From the NCBI RefSeq assembly GCF_900182555.1, contig NZ_FXTH01000015.1, positions 1 through 64,000 on the forward strand: 64,000 nucleotides of DNA, in the 5' to 3' direction. This stretch comes from Fodinibius sediminis. GTDB taxonomy: Bacteria > Bacteroidota > Rhodothermia > Balneolales > Balneolaceae. The notes beneath the pieces were generated by a model. That model saw only the letters and a program-made list of their open reading frames with translations. It ran no database searches and was not told the DNA's origin. This document shows positions 6,705 through 15,961 of this stretch, one piece after another. The number at the start of each line of letters is the position of its first letter. Within the stretch, counting starts at the first letter, position 1. Position numbers and translations under genes: made by a program.

Positions 6705-7115
6705 GTGGAAGAAATTGAACAGGATATCCTCCAGGAAAATATTCAATATCTGCTGGATGAATACTATGATGGGAACGTTTCAGAAATGCAACGCCAAACG
6801 GGAGCGAATCGCTCCGTCATATCTGAGCTGAAGAATGGCACGAAAAGTGAAGTGAATAGCTCCACGTTACGTCATTTTGCGGAGGCAGGTATTAATATAA
6901 ATTGGCTGTTGACTGGAGAAGGGGCCCATTTTGTGATCGGCAATGAGGAGGAACTTAAAACCGAGCTGAAGCAAAAGCAGCTGCTTGAGAATAGAATGGT
7001 GGAGATCAAAGGATTGGTGTCAGAGATCGATCAGCAGTTGGAAGAACATCCGGAGCTAAAACTGGATCCGGATGTTATGTCAGCACTGTTGGACTTGCTT
7101 AAAAGAGCACTGTAG
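6705..7115 (+). CDS. Cro/CI-type repressor with coiled-coil C-terminus
   Basis: 136 residues, starting at GTG 6705 with an AAGGA site about 8 bases upstream. Residues about 10-65 form an XRE-like helix-turn-helix (SEMQRQTGANRSVISELKNG as the recognition unit), ending in the typical NWLLTGEG turn of Bacteroidota phage-type repressors. Residues about 80-135 are charged and heptad-like, a probable dimerising coiled coil, with no LexA-like protease domain. It is the only plus-strand gene of the island, divergent from the replication operon. It most likely holds the element in the integrated state by binding the CGGTAA palindrome. Confidence 0.75.
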   Translation: MEEIEQDILQENIQYLLDEYYDGNVSEMQRQTGANRSVISELKNGTKSEVNSSTLRHFAEAGININWLLTGEGAHFVIGNEEELKTELKQKQLLENRMVEIKGLVSEIDQQLEEHPELKLDPDVMSALLDLLKRAL

Positions 7116-7129
7116 GAGCGACTGCCAGT

Positions 7130-7411
7130 TTAGCCATTCTGTTTAAACATCCGTTCGATCACACGCCGCTCAAAGTATTTTCGACGAGCCCCTGCCTGAA
7201 AACTAGGAATATGTTTTTTATGACCCGGAAGGAAATTGCTCCGGTTTAAAATCGTGCGATGCGAAATGCCAAACTCGGCCTGAATCTCTTGTGCCGTCAT
7301 ATATTTCGATTTGTCGGGTTGTACCATGATGGAGTCTAAAACAAAATCGAGCTTGGCTTCCAGGGTAGCTATAGTTTGGAGAAGAGAATCCTTGGGGTCT
7401 TGTGCTGTCAT
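7130..7411 (-). CDS. Small wHTH protein (excisionase-like)
   Basis: 93 residues from ATG 7411, chosen because AAAGGA lies 7-8 bases upstream; a longer reading to 7468 lacks such a site. Residues about 8-28 are a short helical/coiled segment. Residues about 38-60 (YMTAQEIQAEFGISHRTILN) are a helix-turn-helix of the excisionase/MerR type, followed by a basic beta-wing-like region and an R/K-rich end. It sits between repressor and integrase and is convergent with the repressor. This is the usual place for a recombination directionality factor, but the role is inferred. Confidence 0.6.
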   Translation of the reverse strand: MTAQDPKDSLLQTIATLEAKLDFVLDSIMVQPDKSKYMTAQEIQAEFGISHRTILNRSNFLPGHKKHIPSFQAGARRKYFERRVIERMFKQNG

Positions 7412-7506
7412 GAACATTCCTTTGATGCGTTTATTTTTGCCGCAAAAAGAAATGACATTTCCGAACAAAATGCACTTTTTAAATCAACATTTTTTAACAA
7501 AAACCT

Positions 7507-8673
7507 CTAACCAACCTGACTTTTTATAAGCCCATTTCTACTGGCGGTATTGAGCAAATCATTAGCAACCAGGTGGACATATTTGTTGGTTACCTCCAAG
7601 CTTTTGTGTCCCAACATATTCTTCACTTCTATTACATTAAATCCGTTGCGTAATAGAAAGGTAGCACAAGAGTGCCGGAGACCGTGAAAATGGATAGAGT
7701 CTTTTAGCTTGGCTTCTTCGGTTGCGTAATACTTGAAGCGTTTTGATACATTATCACCCATCATAGCAAGTTCACCATTGGGTATGGATCGGGGGCTGGG
7801 GAAAACAAGTCCCTTTTTAGGTTTCCCATTAAATTTGTGCCACTTACTTAATTCCTTATACAGCTTATCAAAAATGGGAACCGTACGTTCATAACCATTT
7901 TTTGTGTCGGTAACTCTGAGAAATCGATTCTTCAGATTTACATGCTCCCATCGAAGTTGAATAATCTCTTTTCTGCGAAGTCCGGTGTAAAAGGCTAAGG
8001 TAATAAGCGGGATAAACCAATGTTGTTTTTGCTCATAGGTAGAGATCGCGCCAGACTTTTGGTGTTTCTTCTGATATGCCTTGAACTTTTTAAAAATTTC
8101 GTTGAGCTCTTCTTCATCAATGATTTTGTCAACAAGATTATCTCTGGTCTTAGGCAAGCCGACCTTGTCACAAGGATTGACTTCTAACACTTCCTTTTCG
8201 ACGATCCAGTTAAAGAAAGCTTTTAAGTGTTTTAGGTAGTTCCTTTTTGAAGCGTTTGCCAATTTAGGTCGTAGGCAAAAAGATCTGATATCATTGGCAT
8301 CAATCATTGTGACTGGCATACTATGGCCAACCTGATCCATGAATTGCCGAATGATGTATTTATATGTTCTTCTCGTTTTCTCAGTAACGTTAGTTTTCTC
8401 CCTCAAGAATTGCTTCTGAAGGGTATTGATTATTGGACTGGTTAGAGAAGTTCCTTCGAGCTCTTGCTCTTTTTCATAATCCTGCAGATTCCAATTGTCA
8501 TCAAATGGATTTATTTGACCGGCATCATAAAGCTTCTCGTATTCAAGCTTCTTTTGCTCGGCTATCTTTTTGTATTTCGTACCGAGGGCATAGGTCTTTT
8601 TATAAGACTTACCATTTAAGGTGGATTTAAAAACTATCGAGTAGTACCCGTTTCTCTTGGTTAAACTTGCCAT
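7507..8673 (-). CDS. int: Tyrosine recombinase (integrase)
   Basis: 388 residues, full length. It has an N-terminal Arm-type region (about 1-60), a SAM-like core-binding domain (about 80-175) and a catalytic domain with all expected residues: R233 (GLRRKE), K258, H330-x-x-R333 (HFHGLRH), H355 (LGHKS) and nucleophile Y365 (NKYVH). It inserts and excises circular DNA at an att site. It lies about 190 bases from the 3' end of tRNA-Arg and points away from it, the classic arrangement of an element integrated at a tRNA gene. All catalytic residues are present, so it may still be active. Confidence 0.93.
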   Translation of the reverse strand: MASLTKRNGYYSIVFKSTLNGKSYKKTYALGTKYKKIAEQKKLEYEKLYDAGQINPFDDNWNLQDYEKEQELEGTSLTSPIINTLQKQFLREKTNVTEKTRRTYKYIIRQFMDQVGHSMPVTMIDANDIRSFCLRPKLANASKRNYLKHLKAFFNWIVEKEVLEVNPCDKVGLPKTRDNLVDKIIDEEELNEIFKKFKAYQKKHQKSGAISTYEQKQHWFIPLITLAFYTGLRRKEIIQLRWEHVNLKNRFLRVTDTKNGYERTVPIFDKLYKELSKWHKFNGKPKKGLVFPSPRSIPNGELAMMGDNVSKRFKYYATEEAKLKDSIHFHGLRHSCATFLLRNGFNVIEVKNMLGHKSLEVTNKYVHLVANDLLNTASRNGLIKSQVG

Positions 8674-8807
8674 GATAAATTGGTTCGGATTTGTTTAGGT
8701 GTACACCAGTAATGTAGTACCATATGTAGTACCGAACAAGGAAAATAGGGGCTATTTGGGAAAAGGTTTCCCGAAAAGTGATAGGGGTAGATATGGTATA
8801 TACCAAC

Positions 8808-8844
8808 AAAAAACCCCGCCTATCGTTAAATAAGCGGGGTTTTT
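8808..8844 (-). terminator. Rho-independent terminator after tRNA-Arg (bidirectional)
   Basis: AAACCCCGC (8811-8819) pairs with GCGGGGTTT (8834-8842), with a 14-base loop. The minus-strand transcript ends in a U-run (8813-8808), and the plus strand also carries T residues at 8840-8844. It stands 18 bases beyond the tRNA 3' end and would stop tRNA transcription entering the integrase gene. Confidence 0.8.
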
Positions 8845-8861
8845 GAAGTGTTTTAGAGGAG

Positions 8862-8935
8862 TACGCCCGGAAGGATTCGAACCCTCAGCCTTCTGATCCG
8901 AAGTCAGACGCTCTATCCAGTTGAGCTACGGGCGC
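8862..8935 (-). tRNA. tRNA-Arg (anticodon TCG)
   Basis: A 74-base cloverleaf: acceptor stem GCGCCCG/CGGGCGT (first pair G-T), D-arm GCTC..GAGC, anticodon stem TCTGA/TCAGA with loop CTTCGGA (anticodon TCG), T-arm GAGGG-TTCGAAT-CCTTC. CCA is not encoded. Its 3' end faces the integrase, so it is the probable attachment gene, with the 3' half restored by the element. Confidence 0.95.
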
Positions 8936-9230
8936 ATACAAAATTTGTCAAAAGTAACCTGCCTTGGTGTTAGTCATCCGTAAAAGTGTTTGGATGAATT
9001 GTAACTGCAGGTCCTGTAAAAAAGGATTCTAAATATCCCGCTTTGCAAGACAAATTACAACCTTCAATTCTTTGTTTTTGAATTGCCCCTTGAATGCCCT
9101 TGCAAAGAAATAATGAAGACGGTTTATATCTTTTTACGCTGTATATTGGTAATTATCGAACGATTCGCGTTATTTGTTAATTCAATAATATGTCGGTTTG
9201 AATGAAAATATTAGCGATTACGAGGTCATT
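8936..9230. other. Intergenic region between tRNA-Arg and sugar dehydrogenase
   Basis: About 295 bases. It should hold the tRNA promoter (minus strand) and the promoter of the quinoprotein gene (plus strand). I see no clear promoter match, repeat or RNA gene. It marks the start of the ordinary chromosome right of the island. Confidence 0.4.
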
Positions 9231-10364
9231 ATGTATAAATATTTGTCGATGTTATTAGCTGTAGTTTTGATTACAGCCTGTAATGCAAACACAGAACCTG
9301 ATAAAGAAGCAGAAAGTGCGGATGCTGGTCAGGAGTATACCATGGAGACCATCATCACCGAAATTGATGTGCCGTGGGGATTGGATTGGTTGCCGGATGG
9401 AGATATGTTAGTTACAGCTCGAAGCGGTGATTTATGGTTGTACAGTGATGGAAGTTTGGCCGAAGAGCCCGTTGCGGGCGTGCCCGAGGTTTGGTCCAAT
9501 GGTCAGGGCGGTCTGCTTGATGTTAAAGCCCATCCCAATTATGAGCAAAATGGCTGGATTTACCTGACGTACTCCAGTCCCGAGGGAAGTGAGCCCGGGG
9601 CCAATACCGCACTGATGCGTGCCAAGCTCAATGAGGATAGAACTTCACTGGTAAATCAGGAAATATTGTATAAGGCGGAGCCTAATACTGAGCGGGGTCA
9701 GCACTTCGGCAGTCGGATTGTCTTTGATAATAATGGACACGTCTTTTTTGGGATCGGTGATCGTGGTGCCCGGGATGTAAACCCGCAGGATATAACACGT
9801 GATGCCGGTAAAATCTATCGCCTTAATGACGATGGGAGCATTCCCCAGGATAATCCCTTTGTAGGCAAAGAGGGAAAGGATGCCATTTTTGCTTACGGGG
9901 TACGAAACCCGCAGGGGATGGCTTTGCATCCTGAAACTGGAGAGCTATGGGAGAATGAGCACGGTCCCCGGGGCGGTGACGAGGTAAATATTATCAAGCC
10001 GGGAAATAATTATGGCTGGCCCGAAATAAGTTTTGGCATCAATTATAACGGAACTTCTTTTACCGATGATACGGCCAAGGCTGGGATGGAGCAGCCCGAA
10101 TGGTATTGGGATCCTTCTATTGCGCCGTCGGGGATGACGTTTGTCACCAGTGAAAGGTACCCCGACTGGCAGGGCGACTTGCTGGTGGGATCACTGAAAT
10201 TCAGCTACCTGGTGCTGTGCACGGTGGAAGATGGGGGCATCACGGAGGAAGAAATTCTCTTTGAAGAGATCGGCCGGGTGCGCAATATTGAGCAGGGGCC
10301 CGACGGCTACCTGTATGTTGCCACCGAGGGTAACGGTATCAAGCGGATCATAGCTGAACAATAA
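9231..10364 (+). CDS. PQQ-dependent aldose sugar dehydrogenase, lipoprotein
   Basis: 377 residues from ATG 9231, preferred over an in-frame ATG at 9198 because CGAGG precedes it and it begins directly with a lipoprotein signal (lipobox LITAC, Cys at about 17). The rest is a six-bladed GSDH/soluble quinoprotein glucose dehydrogenase propeller: VPWGLDWLPDG, GQGGLLDV, GSRIVFDNNGHVFFGIGDRG, YGVRNPQGMALHPETGELW, GPRGGDEVN, NYGWP. Such YliI/Asd-type enzymes oxidise aldoses at C1 in the periplasm using PQQ. No PQQ synthesis genes are in the window. It converges on the 10395 gene with only 30 bases between stops. Confidence 0.9.
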   Translation: MYKYLSMLLAVVLITACNANTEPDKEAESADAGQEYTMETIITEIDVPWGLDWLPDGDMLVTARSGDLWLYSDGSLAEEPVAGVPEVWSNGQGGLLDVKAHPNYEQNGWIYLTYSSPEGSEPGANTALMRAKLNEDRTSLVNQEILYKAEPNTERGQHFGSRIVFDNNGHVFFGIGDRGARDVNPQDITRDAGKIYRLNDDGSIPQDNPFVGKEGKDAIFAYGVRNPQGMALHPETGELWENEHGPRGGDEVNIIKPGNNYGWPEISFGINYNGTSFTDDTAKAGMEQPEWYWDPSIAPSGMTFVTSERYPDWQGDLLVGSLKFSYLVLCTVEDGGITEEEILFEEIGRVRNIEQGPDGYLYVATEGNGIKRIIAEQ

Positions 10365-10394
10365 GTCATTCGCTTTGTACGATAACCTATTGGA

Positions 10395-11420
10395 TCAGGC
10401 AGGGGAGGGAGCTTCCACCCCCTGCTCATCCAAATTTTCCACTTCATCCACTTCTTCAAGCTTGAGGTAATCGACCAGCTCTTCTTGTAGCGAATCCATG
10501 ATACGATCCGGGTGCGTTATTTTGGTATAGAAAATGGTAAAGTAAATTACCTTGATGCCGGTTACAGTACGCTCGATAACACTGCTGAACAGCTTGCCCA
10601 TCCACAGGGCGATGATGACGGGAATCCAACTGAACTGAAGAGTTTCAAACCAGTAGTCTGTCGGGACCTCAGCGCCCTGTATAACCGTGGAGGGCAGGGA
10701 GCCGGCGAGGTAAATGCCCAGGGCGATGGATACGATGCCGAGTCCAAAATAGATGGGAAGCACAATCTTGCGGGTCACGCTGCCCAGAAAGTCGATGCCG
10801 AAAACTCCCACCAGTGATTCGGGAACCTGGTCTTTCAGTTTTTTCATTTTCTTGACAGCCGGTGTAATATCCAGGTGGTCGACGGCAACCGAAGGTAGCA
10901 GGTAGTGGTTGATCAGGTCCCACACCTCTTCAACGCCGTTGATAAAAAAACGGATGAGGGTCATCAGGAATCCCCCGCCGGACTGTTGTTTGGCTTTGCC
11001 TACAAAGGCCATCCCGATATCGATCCATGCAATTTTCCGGGTCTGCGACTGGATGGGTTTGCAGGCCGCTACGGCCGAGGTAAAAGAGGGGTCGTTGCCG
11101 ATAATGGTTTCGTAGACGATATGACTCAGCCGAACCTCCTGCTTGTTATAGTAGAAATATTTGTAGAAGAAAAGGGCGATGGCCAGGAAAAGGCTCCATC
11201 CTTCTAGTGGAAGGTCGTACCACCAGCCCAGCCAAGCATAAAAAAGACCGCTCACCATGATGAGGTTGTAGATCAGCATGCGTATCCACGGCTTAATGAT
11301 ATCCTCGTCTTTCCCGATGATGGTAAAGGTGTGTTTGACCAGGTTGCCAATCGATTTCAGCCGTTCTGAAAAAGATAAGTTATCCAAGGCCTGTTCGGCT
11401 TTTTTAAAGTCCAGATCCAT
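10395..11420 (-). CDS. Integral membrane protein of unknown function
   Basis: 341 residues. Hydrophobic segments at about 48-66, 74-90, 220-242 and 260-308 suggest four or five membrane helices, with a long amphipathic cytosolic stretch between (about 95-215) and an acidic Glu/Asp-rich C-terminal tail. No family motif is recognised. It is monocistronic, diverges from the dienelactone hydrolase gene and converges with the sugar dehydrogenase. Confidence 0.7.
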   Translation of the reverse strand: MDLDFKKAEQALDNLSFSERLKSIGNLVKHTFTIIGKDEDIIKPWIRMLIYNLIMVSGLFYAWLGWWYDLPLEGWSLFLAIALFFYKYFYYNKQEVRLSHIVYETIIGNDPSFTSAVAACKPIQSQTRKIAWIDIGMAFVGKAKQQSGGGFLMTLIRFFINGVEEVWDLINHYLLPSVAVDHLDITPAVKKMKKLKDQVPESLVGVFGIDFLGSVTRKIVLPIYFGLGIVSIALGIYLAGSLPSTVIQGAEVPTDYWFETLQFSWIPVIIALWMGKLFSSVIERTVTGIKVIYFTIFYTKITHPDRIMDSLQEELVDYLKLEEVDEVENLDEQGVEAPSPA

Positions 11421-11561
11421 ATCCCGTCCTGTTTTGTTGATGATAGATTGCTATTTAGATATACGTAAAGGCGGGCAAAAATAGCTCAAAGTACCGGTAC
11501 AACTTTGGTCTCATTATTTTTACATTGATGCATTAACCGCAATCAAAAGAGGAGAGGGATT

Positions 11562-12416
11562 ATGGAAAAGGCAAAAAAGCTCTGGTGGTGCCTCGGGTTG
11601 GCACTGGTGATGATGAGTTGCAACGCCGGGGAGAGTGATGAATTTATTGACCGCATGGATAAAGAACACAAAGGGGATAAGCCTGTGGCCAACGCCTCCA
11701 CGCAAGCGGATGGGATGTCGAACATCGCTGGTGAAGAAGTGTCCTATGCTACCGTTGACGGCAGGGAGATCACCGGCTATCTGGCCAGGCCGGAAGATAC
11801 GGAAGAAGACGGACCCGCGCTGATTGTGATCCACGAGTGGTGGGGGCTGAATGATAATATTCGCATGATGACGGACAGGCTGGCCGGGGAGGGATATACG
11901 GCGCTGGCTGTGGACCTCTACAACGGGAAAGTTGCAGACGCTCCCGACAGTGCCGGCACTTATGCCCGGTCGGTGGAGCAGCAGCAGGCGCTTGACAACC
12001 TCCGCCAGGCCTATGCGTACCTTGCCGAAGAACAGCGCGCGCAAAACATAGGAACCATCGGCTGGTGTTTCGGTGGCGGATGGTCGTTGCAAACCGCACT
12101 GGCCCTGCCCGAGCAGGTTGATGCCGCCGTGATCTATTATGGGCGCCTGATTACGGACGCGGAACGGCTTGCAAAGCTCCAGATGCCGGTGCTGGGTATT
12201 TTCGGTGCGGAGGACAGTGGCATTCCCCCGGAGCAGGTCAAAAGATTTGAGTCGGCACTTAATGAAGCAGGCGTCACGAATAGTATCCATATTTACGAGG
12301 GGGCCGATCATGCCTTCGCCAACCCCTCCGGCACGCGCTACAATAAAGAGGCGGCCGAAGATGCCTGGCAAAAGACAGTTGCTTTCCTGGCCCGTACCCT
12401 GAAGCAGGAACCGTAA
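11562..12416 (+). CDS. Dienelactone hydrolase family protein, lipoprotein
   Basis: 284 residues with a strong AGGAGAGGG site before ATG 11562. The N-terminus is a lipoprotein signal (MMSC, Cys20), so it is membrane-anchored in the periplasm or outer membrane. The alpha/beta-hydrolase part begins at about residue 60: HEWWGLND (91-98) and the Cys nucleophile in GWCFGG (C169), D218 (GAED) and H250 (GADHAF), the complete Cys-Asp-His triad of the family. It hydrolyses lactone or ester substrates. The true substrate is unknown. The flavin reductase follows 93 bases downstream. Confidence 0.88.
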   Translation: MEKAKKLWWCLGLALVMMSCNAGESDEFIDRMDKEHKGDKPVANASTQADGMSNIAGEEVSYATVDGREITGYLARPEDTEEDGPALIVIHEWWGLNDNIRMMTDRLAGEGYTALAVDLYNGKVADAPDSAGTYARSVEQQQALDNLRQAYAYLAEEQRAQNIGTIGWCFGGGWSLQTALALPEQVDAAVIYYGRLITDAERLAKLQMPVLGIFGAEDSGIPPEQVKRFESALNEAGVTNSIHIYEGADHAFANPSGTRYNKEAAEDAWQKTVAFLARTLKQEP

Positions 12417-12509
12417 TGGCCAGCCATTAGGTTTTTATGGTTGGGATGAATGAAGAAGTGATGAAATGCATTGTATAGAAATCATAAGTAATGAATAAAC
12501 AAGAGGACT

Positions 12510-13181
12510 ATGAGTCATACGGTAAGTATTCGCAATATTCGCCAAGTCACCCACGATGTCAAGGAGTTCAAGGTGGACAAACCCGATGAATTTGAATTTG
12601 TTCCCGGCCAGGCTACGGAGGTATCGATCGACAAACCCGGGTGGAGAGATGAAAAACGCCCATTTACCTTTACAAGCCTGAATGGGGAGCCCGATCTGGA
12701 GTTTACCATCAAGATATATGATGACCATGAGGGCGTAACCAATGAGCTGGATTCCCTTCATGTCGGCGATCAGTTGATTATCCGGGAACCGTGGGGAACC
12801 ATCCAGTACAAGGGACCCGGGATCTTTTTAGCCGGCGGCGCCGGCGTGACGCCTTTTATTGCCATTTTGCGGCGCCTGGCCCGCGAAGAGCAGCTGGAGG
12901 GCAACCGTCTTATCTTTTCAAACAAGACCGAAGAGGATGTCATTCTCCAGGAGGAGTTTGAAGCCATGCTGGGCAGGAATTTCACCAGCGTGCTCACCGA
13001 CGAGCCCGCCGATGGTCATGTGTACCAGGATGGCTTTATTGACAAGGCGTTCCTGGAAGAGCATATTTCGGACTTCGATCAGCCTTTTTATGTATGTGGT
13101 CCCATGCCGTTTAACGAGGCGATGCTGGGTTATCTGAAGGAGCTTGGAGCCGATCCGGATGCCCTCGTTTTTGAGGAGTAG
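12510..13181 (+). CDS. FAD/NAD(P)-binding oxidoreductase (ferredoxin-NADP reductase-like)
   Basis: 223 residues, AGAGGACT site before ATG 12510. An FAD-binding beta-barrel spans about residues 1-100 with the flavin motif R50-PFTFT. The NAD(P) domain follows with GGAGVTPF (109-116) and C196-G-P. There is no 2Fe-2S domain, so it is a stand-alone flavin reductase that passes electrons between NAD(P)H and an unknown carrier. No obvious partner is adjacent. Confidence 0.85.
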   Translation: MSHTVSIRNIRQVTHDVKEFKVDKPDEFEFVPGQATEVSIDKPGWRDEKRPFTFTSLNGEPDLEFTIKIYDDHEGVTNELDSLHVGDQLIIREPWGTIQYKGPGIFLAGGAGVTPFIAILRRLAREEQLEGNRLIFSNKTEEDVILQEEFEAMLGRNFTSVLTDEPADGHVYQDGFIDKAFLEEHISDFDQPFYVCGPMPFNEAMLGYLKELGADPDALVFEE

Positions 13182-13265
13182 TATCCAGAGGCCGTTCCTT
13201 TTTTAAAACCGGTTGAAGCAATAGCCTGCTTCGGCAGATTCACAGGAATGTATTAGATATGATTG

Positions 13266-14069
13266 ATGGCAGTTAACATAAGGCAGCTTACAGGCATAAC
13301 CGAAACATTGCTGATCCCGCTGATGGGAAGAGCGCTGGAAACCCGGAAAGGGGATGGTATTCTGAGTGATCCCAAATCACTGGAGATTTTCCAGTCACTA
13401 AACTACGATTTTGAGAAATTCCGTGACCCGGGCTCCCGTCGAAGCATGCAGCGAACGACGATACGAACAGCCATCATCGATAGTATGGTCCGGGAGGTGC
13501 TGGACCGGCATCCGCAGACAACCATTGTGGAACTGGGGTGCGGGCTCAATTCCCGCTTTGAACGGCTGGACAACGGTCGTCTGCAATGGTATGACCTTGA
13601 TGTGCCGGAGGTGTATGAGGTATGGAGGGCGTTTTTTAATGAGTCGGACCGACGGACTTTTCTGCCCTGCTCTGCCTTTGAGGAAGACTGGATACGGCAG
13701 CTGAAGAAAGAACAAGCCGGCCCTTTTTTATTTATTTCTGAGGCATCGGTCATCTATTTCCCGGAACGGAAGGTACAGGCGCTCTTCAGAAACCTGCATA
13801 TAAATTTTGCCGGTAGCTATTACCTGTTCGACAGCGCTACCCCGGCTTTCCTGCATGATTTACAGGACCATGATGATGCACTCCGGTACTGCAGTGCCCG
13901 GCTGCAGTGGTCTATTGAACACCCGGAACTGATTAGGGAATGGGTGCGGGATATAGAAATTATCAAGACGATAGATTTGGAACATTCGGACCACCGGTTC
14001 CGTCACTTTTATCCGCCCGATTTCAAAGAGGGCACCAGGGGGTATCGATTGAATTTGGCCAGACTGTGA
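13266..14069 (+). CDS. SAM-dependent methyltransferase, leucine carboxyl methyltransferase (LCMT) type
   Basis: 267 residues from ATG 13266, just after an in-frame TTG. Motifs of the LCMT/PpmA-like family are visible: IVELGCGLNSRFERL (SAM loop, about residues 80-94) and WYDLDVPEV, then FISEASVIYF. These enzymes methylate carboxyl or hydroxyl oxygens; bacterial relatives are often annotated as polyketide O-methyltransferases, but the substrate is not predictable here. AACCGGTT (13207-13214) lies upstream and resembles the core of the LacI-type operator described at 14225. Confidence 0.8.
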   Translation: MAVNIRQLTGITETLLIPLMGRALETRKGDGILSDPKSLEIFQSLNYDFEKFRDPGSRRSMQRTTIRTAIIDSMVREVLDRHPQTTIVELGCGLNSRFERLDNGRLQWYDLDVPEVYEVWRAFFNESDRRTFLPCSAFEEDWIRQLKKEQAGPFLFISEASVIYFPERKVQALFRNLHINFAGSYYLFDSATPAFLHDLQDHDDALRYCSARLQWSIEHPELIREWVRDIEIIKTIDLEHSDHRFRHFYPPDFKEGTRGYRLNLARL

Positions 14070-14536
14070 AAAATGCCTGCCTGCTTATTGGCGTTTCTGT
14101 CGGTGCACGAGGGAAGCGTGCGCTTCTTCCAGCATCGGGGCCCGACTCCGGTACTACGGGGAAAATTCAAGTGGATAAAAAAGCATTTTATTGAAAAATT
14201 AAATATTTCATGTTATATATAAAGTAACCGGTTAAATAGGTTGACAGAATATCTTTTATAACTGCCTGCTGTACAGATGATAAGGGGACTGTCGGGATGT
14301 GATAATGCAGCATTGTTGTGTGCCGGGCATATTGAATAAAGGGAAAGCCGCCTGAGGGATGGGCTGCTATACTGCAGTATACAGCTGTCGGTCGTGGGCG
14401 TCGTCCTGGATTAATGGCAGAGGCAGGAGTTCTTGAAATAGTATTTCAGTGTTGAACAACCCAGGGCAGCGTTCGGAAGACAAGCGCGGTATGGGTGGAA
14501 ACTTTAAACTAAATAAAACTTAAATAAGGGAAAGAT
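14070..14536. other. 467-base regulatory gap before the Gfo/Idh/MocA gene
   Basis: It has no convincing ORF. It contains an A/T-rich block at about 14175-14225 leading into the TAACCGGTTA palindrome and a TTGACA at 14241-14246, though no properly spaced -10 is seen. The remainder is unremarkable. The promoter of the oxidoreductase gene is most likely around the palindrome, leaving a leader of up to about 280 bases. Confidence 0.45.
14225..14234. promoter_or_regulatory. Candidate LacI-family operator TAACCGGTTA (copy 1)
   Basis: A perfect 10-bp palindrome with the central CG typical of LacI/PurR-family sites. The identical sequence stands upstream of susC (21366-21375), and a LacI-family regulator is encoded between them. 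It probably controls the oxidoreductase gene 300 bases downstream. Confidence 0.6.
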
Positions 14537-15961
14537 ATGACACGTAAAAATATAACACGGAAGGACTTCTTGAAGAACGCAACAGGTGCCCTGGCAGGCG
14601 GTATGCTGGCCAAACCGATGGGCGCTTTTGCGGGCGCTCCCAAACAGGCGGCGAAAAGAAGAGTCGCGCTGGTTGGTACGGGTATTCGGGGAATCACATT
14701 CTGGGGGAATACGGTGCGCGAGCGCTATGGTGATATTATAGAGTTTGTCGGGCTGTGTGATATCAATCCCGGCCGTCTTGAATATGGCAAGGAGTATATC
14801 GGCGCCGATTGCCCGACCTTTACTGATTTCGATGAAATGATGGATACGGTGGAGCCGGATATGCTGATTGTGACAACGGTAGACGCCACCCACCACATGT
14901 TCATTATTGGTGGTCTTGAGCGTGGCGTCGATGTACTGACCGAGAAGCCGATGACCACCGACGAGCGCAAGTGCCAGGCTATCCTGGATGCGGAGGAGCA
15001 GTCGGATGCCGAACTGATTGTCGGTTTCAACTACCGCTACAGCCCGCATCACACCAAGCTAAAAGAATTACTGGTCAATCGCCGGGTGGGTAAGGTAACT
15101 TCGGTAGATTTCCACTGGTACCTGAATGTATATCACGGGGCGTCCTATTTCCGGCGCTGGCACGGAGAAATCTCAAGCAGCGGATCGCTGCTTGTTCACA
15201 AGGCCACCCACCATTTCGACCTGCTGAACTGGTGGCTGGACTCCGATCCGGTTGAGGTATATGCCGAGGCTTCGCTCGAGCATTATGGTTCCAATCACCC
15301 ATTCAGGGGGAACAAGTGCCGTACATGTCCCCATCAGGACAAGTGCCGTTTTTACTGGGATATCACCCAGAACGACACCTATATGGATCTGTATGTGGAT
15401 AACGAGCAGCACGACGGCTATATCAGGGACAACTGTCTCTGGAGGCATGAGATTGATACCTATGATAAGATGTCGGTACAGATTCAGTATGCCAATGATG
15501 TGCAGGTGACCTATTCGCTGACCACCTATTCGCCATATGAAGGGATGGAAATCGCCTTCAACGGTTTTGACGGGCGAATCGATGCCTGGCATGGCATCCC
15601 CTGGAGGGAACAGGAAAAAGTAAACCAGGCGGAGCTGCACAGCCAGGAGATGTCGCAGGATGAGATGGAAGAGGCTACAAACTATGAAGAAATTATGGTG
15701 ATGGACAACTTCAGCAGCCAACACGAGCAGATCAAGGTCTTCCAGGAAAGCGGTGGTCATGGCGGTGGTGATGTACGGCTGCAGGACCAGATATTCCGCA
15801 ATCCCGATATGGAGGATCCACTCGAGCACTCGGCTGGAAAACGAGACGGAGCCATGTCCATACTGATTGGTATCGCCGCCCGGAAAAGCATCGAATCGGG
15901 CGAGCCGGTGCGTATTGAGGATTTAACCTCCATTAAGCCGCATCCGAGCCGGGGGACATAA
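14537..15961 (+). CDS. Gfo/Idh/MocA family oxidoreductase with Tat-like signal
   Basis: 474 residues, GGGAAAG site before ATG 14537. The N-terminus ITRKDFLKNATGALAGG resembles Tat substrates of this family (RK not RR) and would send it to the periplasm. A Rossmann fold follows (ALVGTGIRG at about 44-52), then the EKP motif (TEKPMTTD), GFNYRYSP, and the catalytic-domain HHFDLLNWW. A CxxC-x5-C cluster (CRTCPHQDKC) is inserted in the C-terminal half, as in a subset of Bacteroidota and Planctomycetota members, and may bind metal. These enzymes oxidise or isomerise sugars and inositols with tightly bound NAD(P). It is the first structural gene of the LacI/SusCD locus. Confidence 0.87.
   Translation: MTRKNITRKDFLKNATGALAGGMLAKPMGAFAGAPKQAAKRRVALVGTGIRGITFWGNTVRERYGDIIEFVGLCDINPGRLEYGKEYIGADCPTFTDFDEMMDTVEPDMLIVTTVDATHHMFIIGGLERGVDVLTEKPMTTDERKCQAILDAEEQSDAELIVGFNYRYSPHHTKLKELLVNRRVGKVTSVDFHWYLNVYHGASYFRRWHGEISSSGSLLVHKATHHFDLLNWWLDSDPVEVYAEASLEHYGSNHPFRGNKCRTCPHQDKCRFYWDITQNDTYMDLYVDNEQHDGYIRDNCLWRHEIDTYDKMSVQIQYANDVQVTYSLTTYSPYEGMEIAFNGFDGRIDAWHGIPWREQEKVNQAELHSQEMSQDEMEEATNYEEIMVMDNFSSQHEQIKVFQESGGHGGGDVRLQDQIFRNPDMEDPLEHSAGKRDGAMSILIGIAARKSIESGEPVRIEDLTSIKPHPSRGT

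Noticed and set aside
14504-15052. Long minus-strand ORFs opposite the oxidoreductase and VCBS genes
   Set aside because: They are antisense to genes with clear motifs and have no domain signals.
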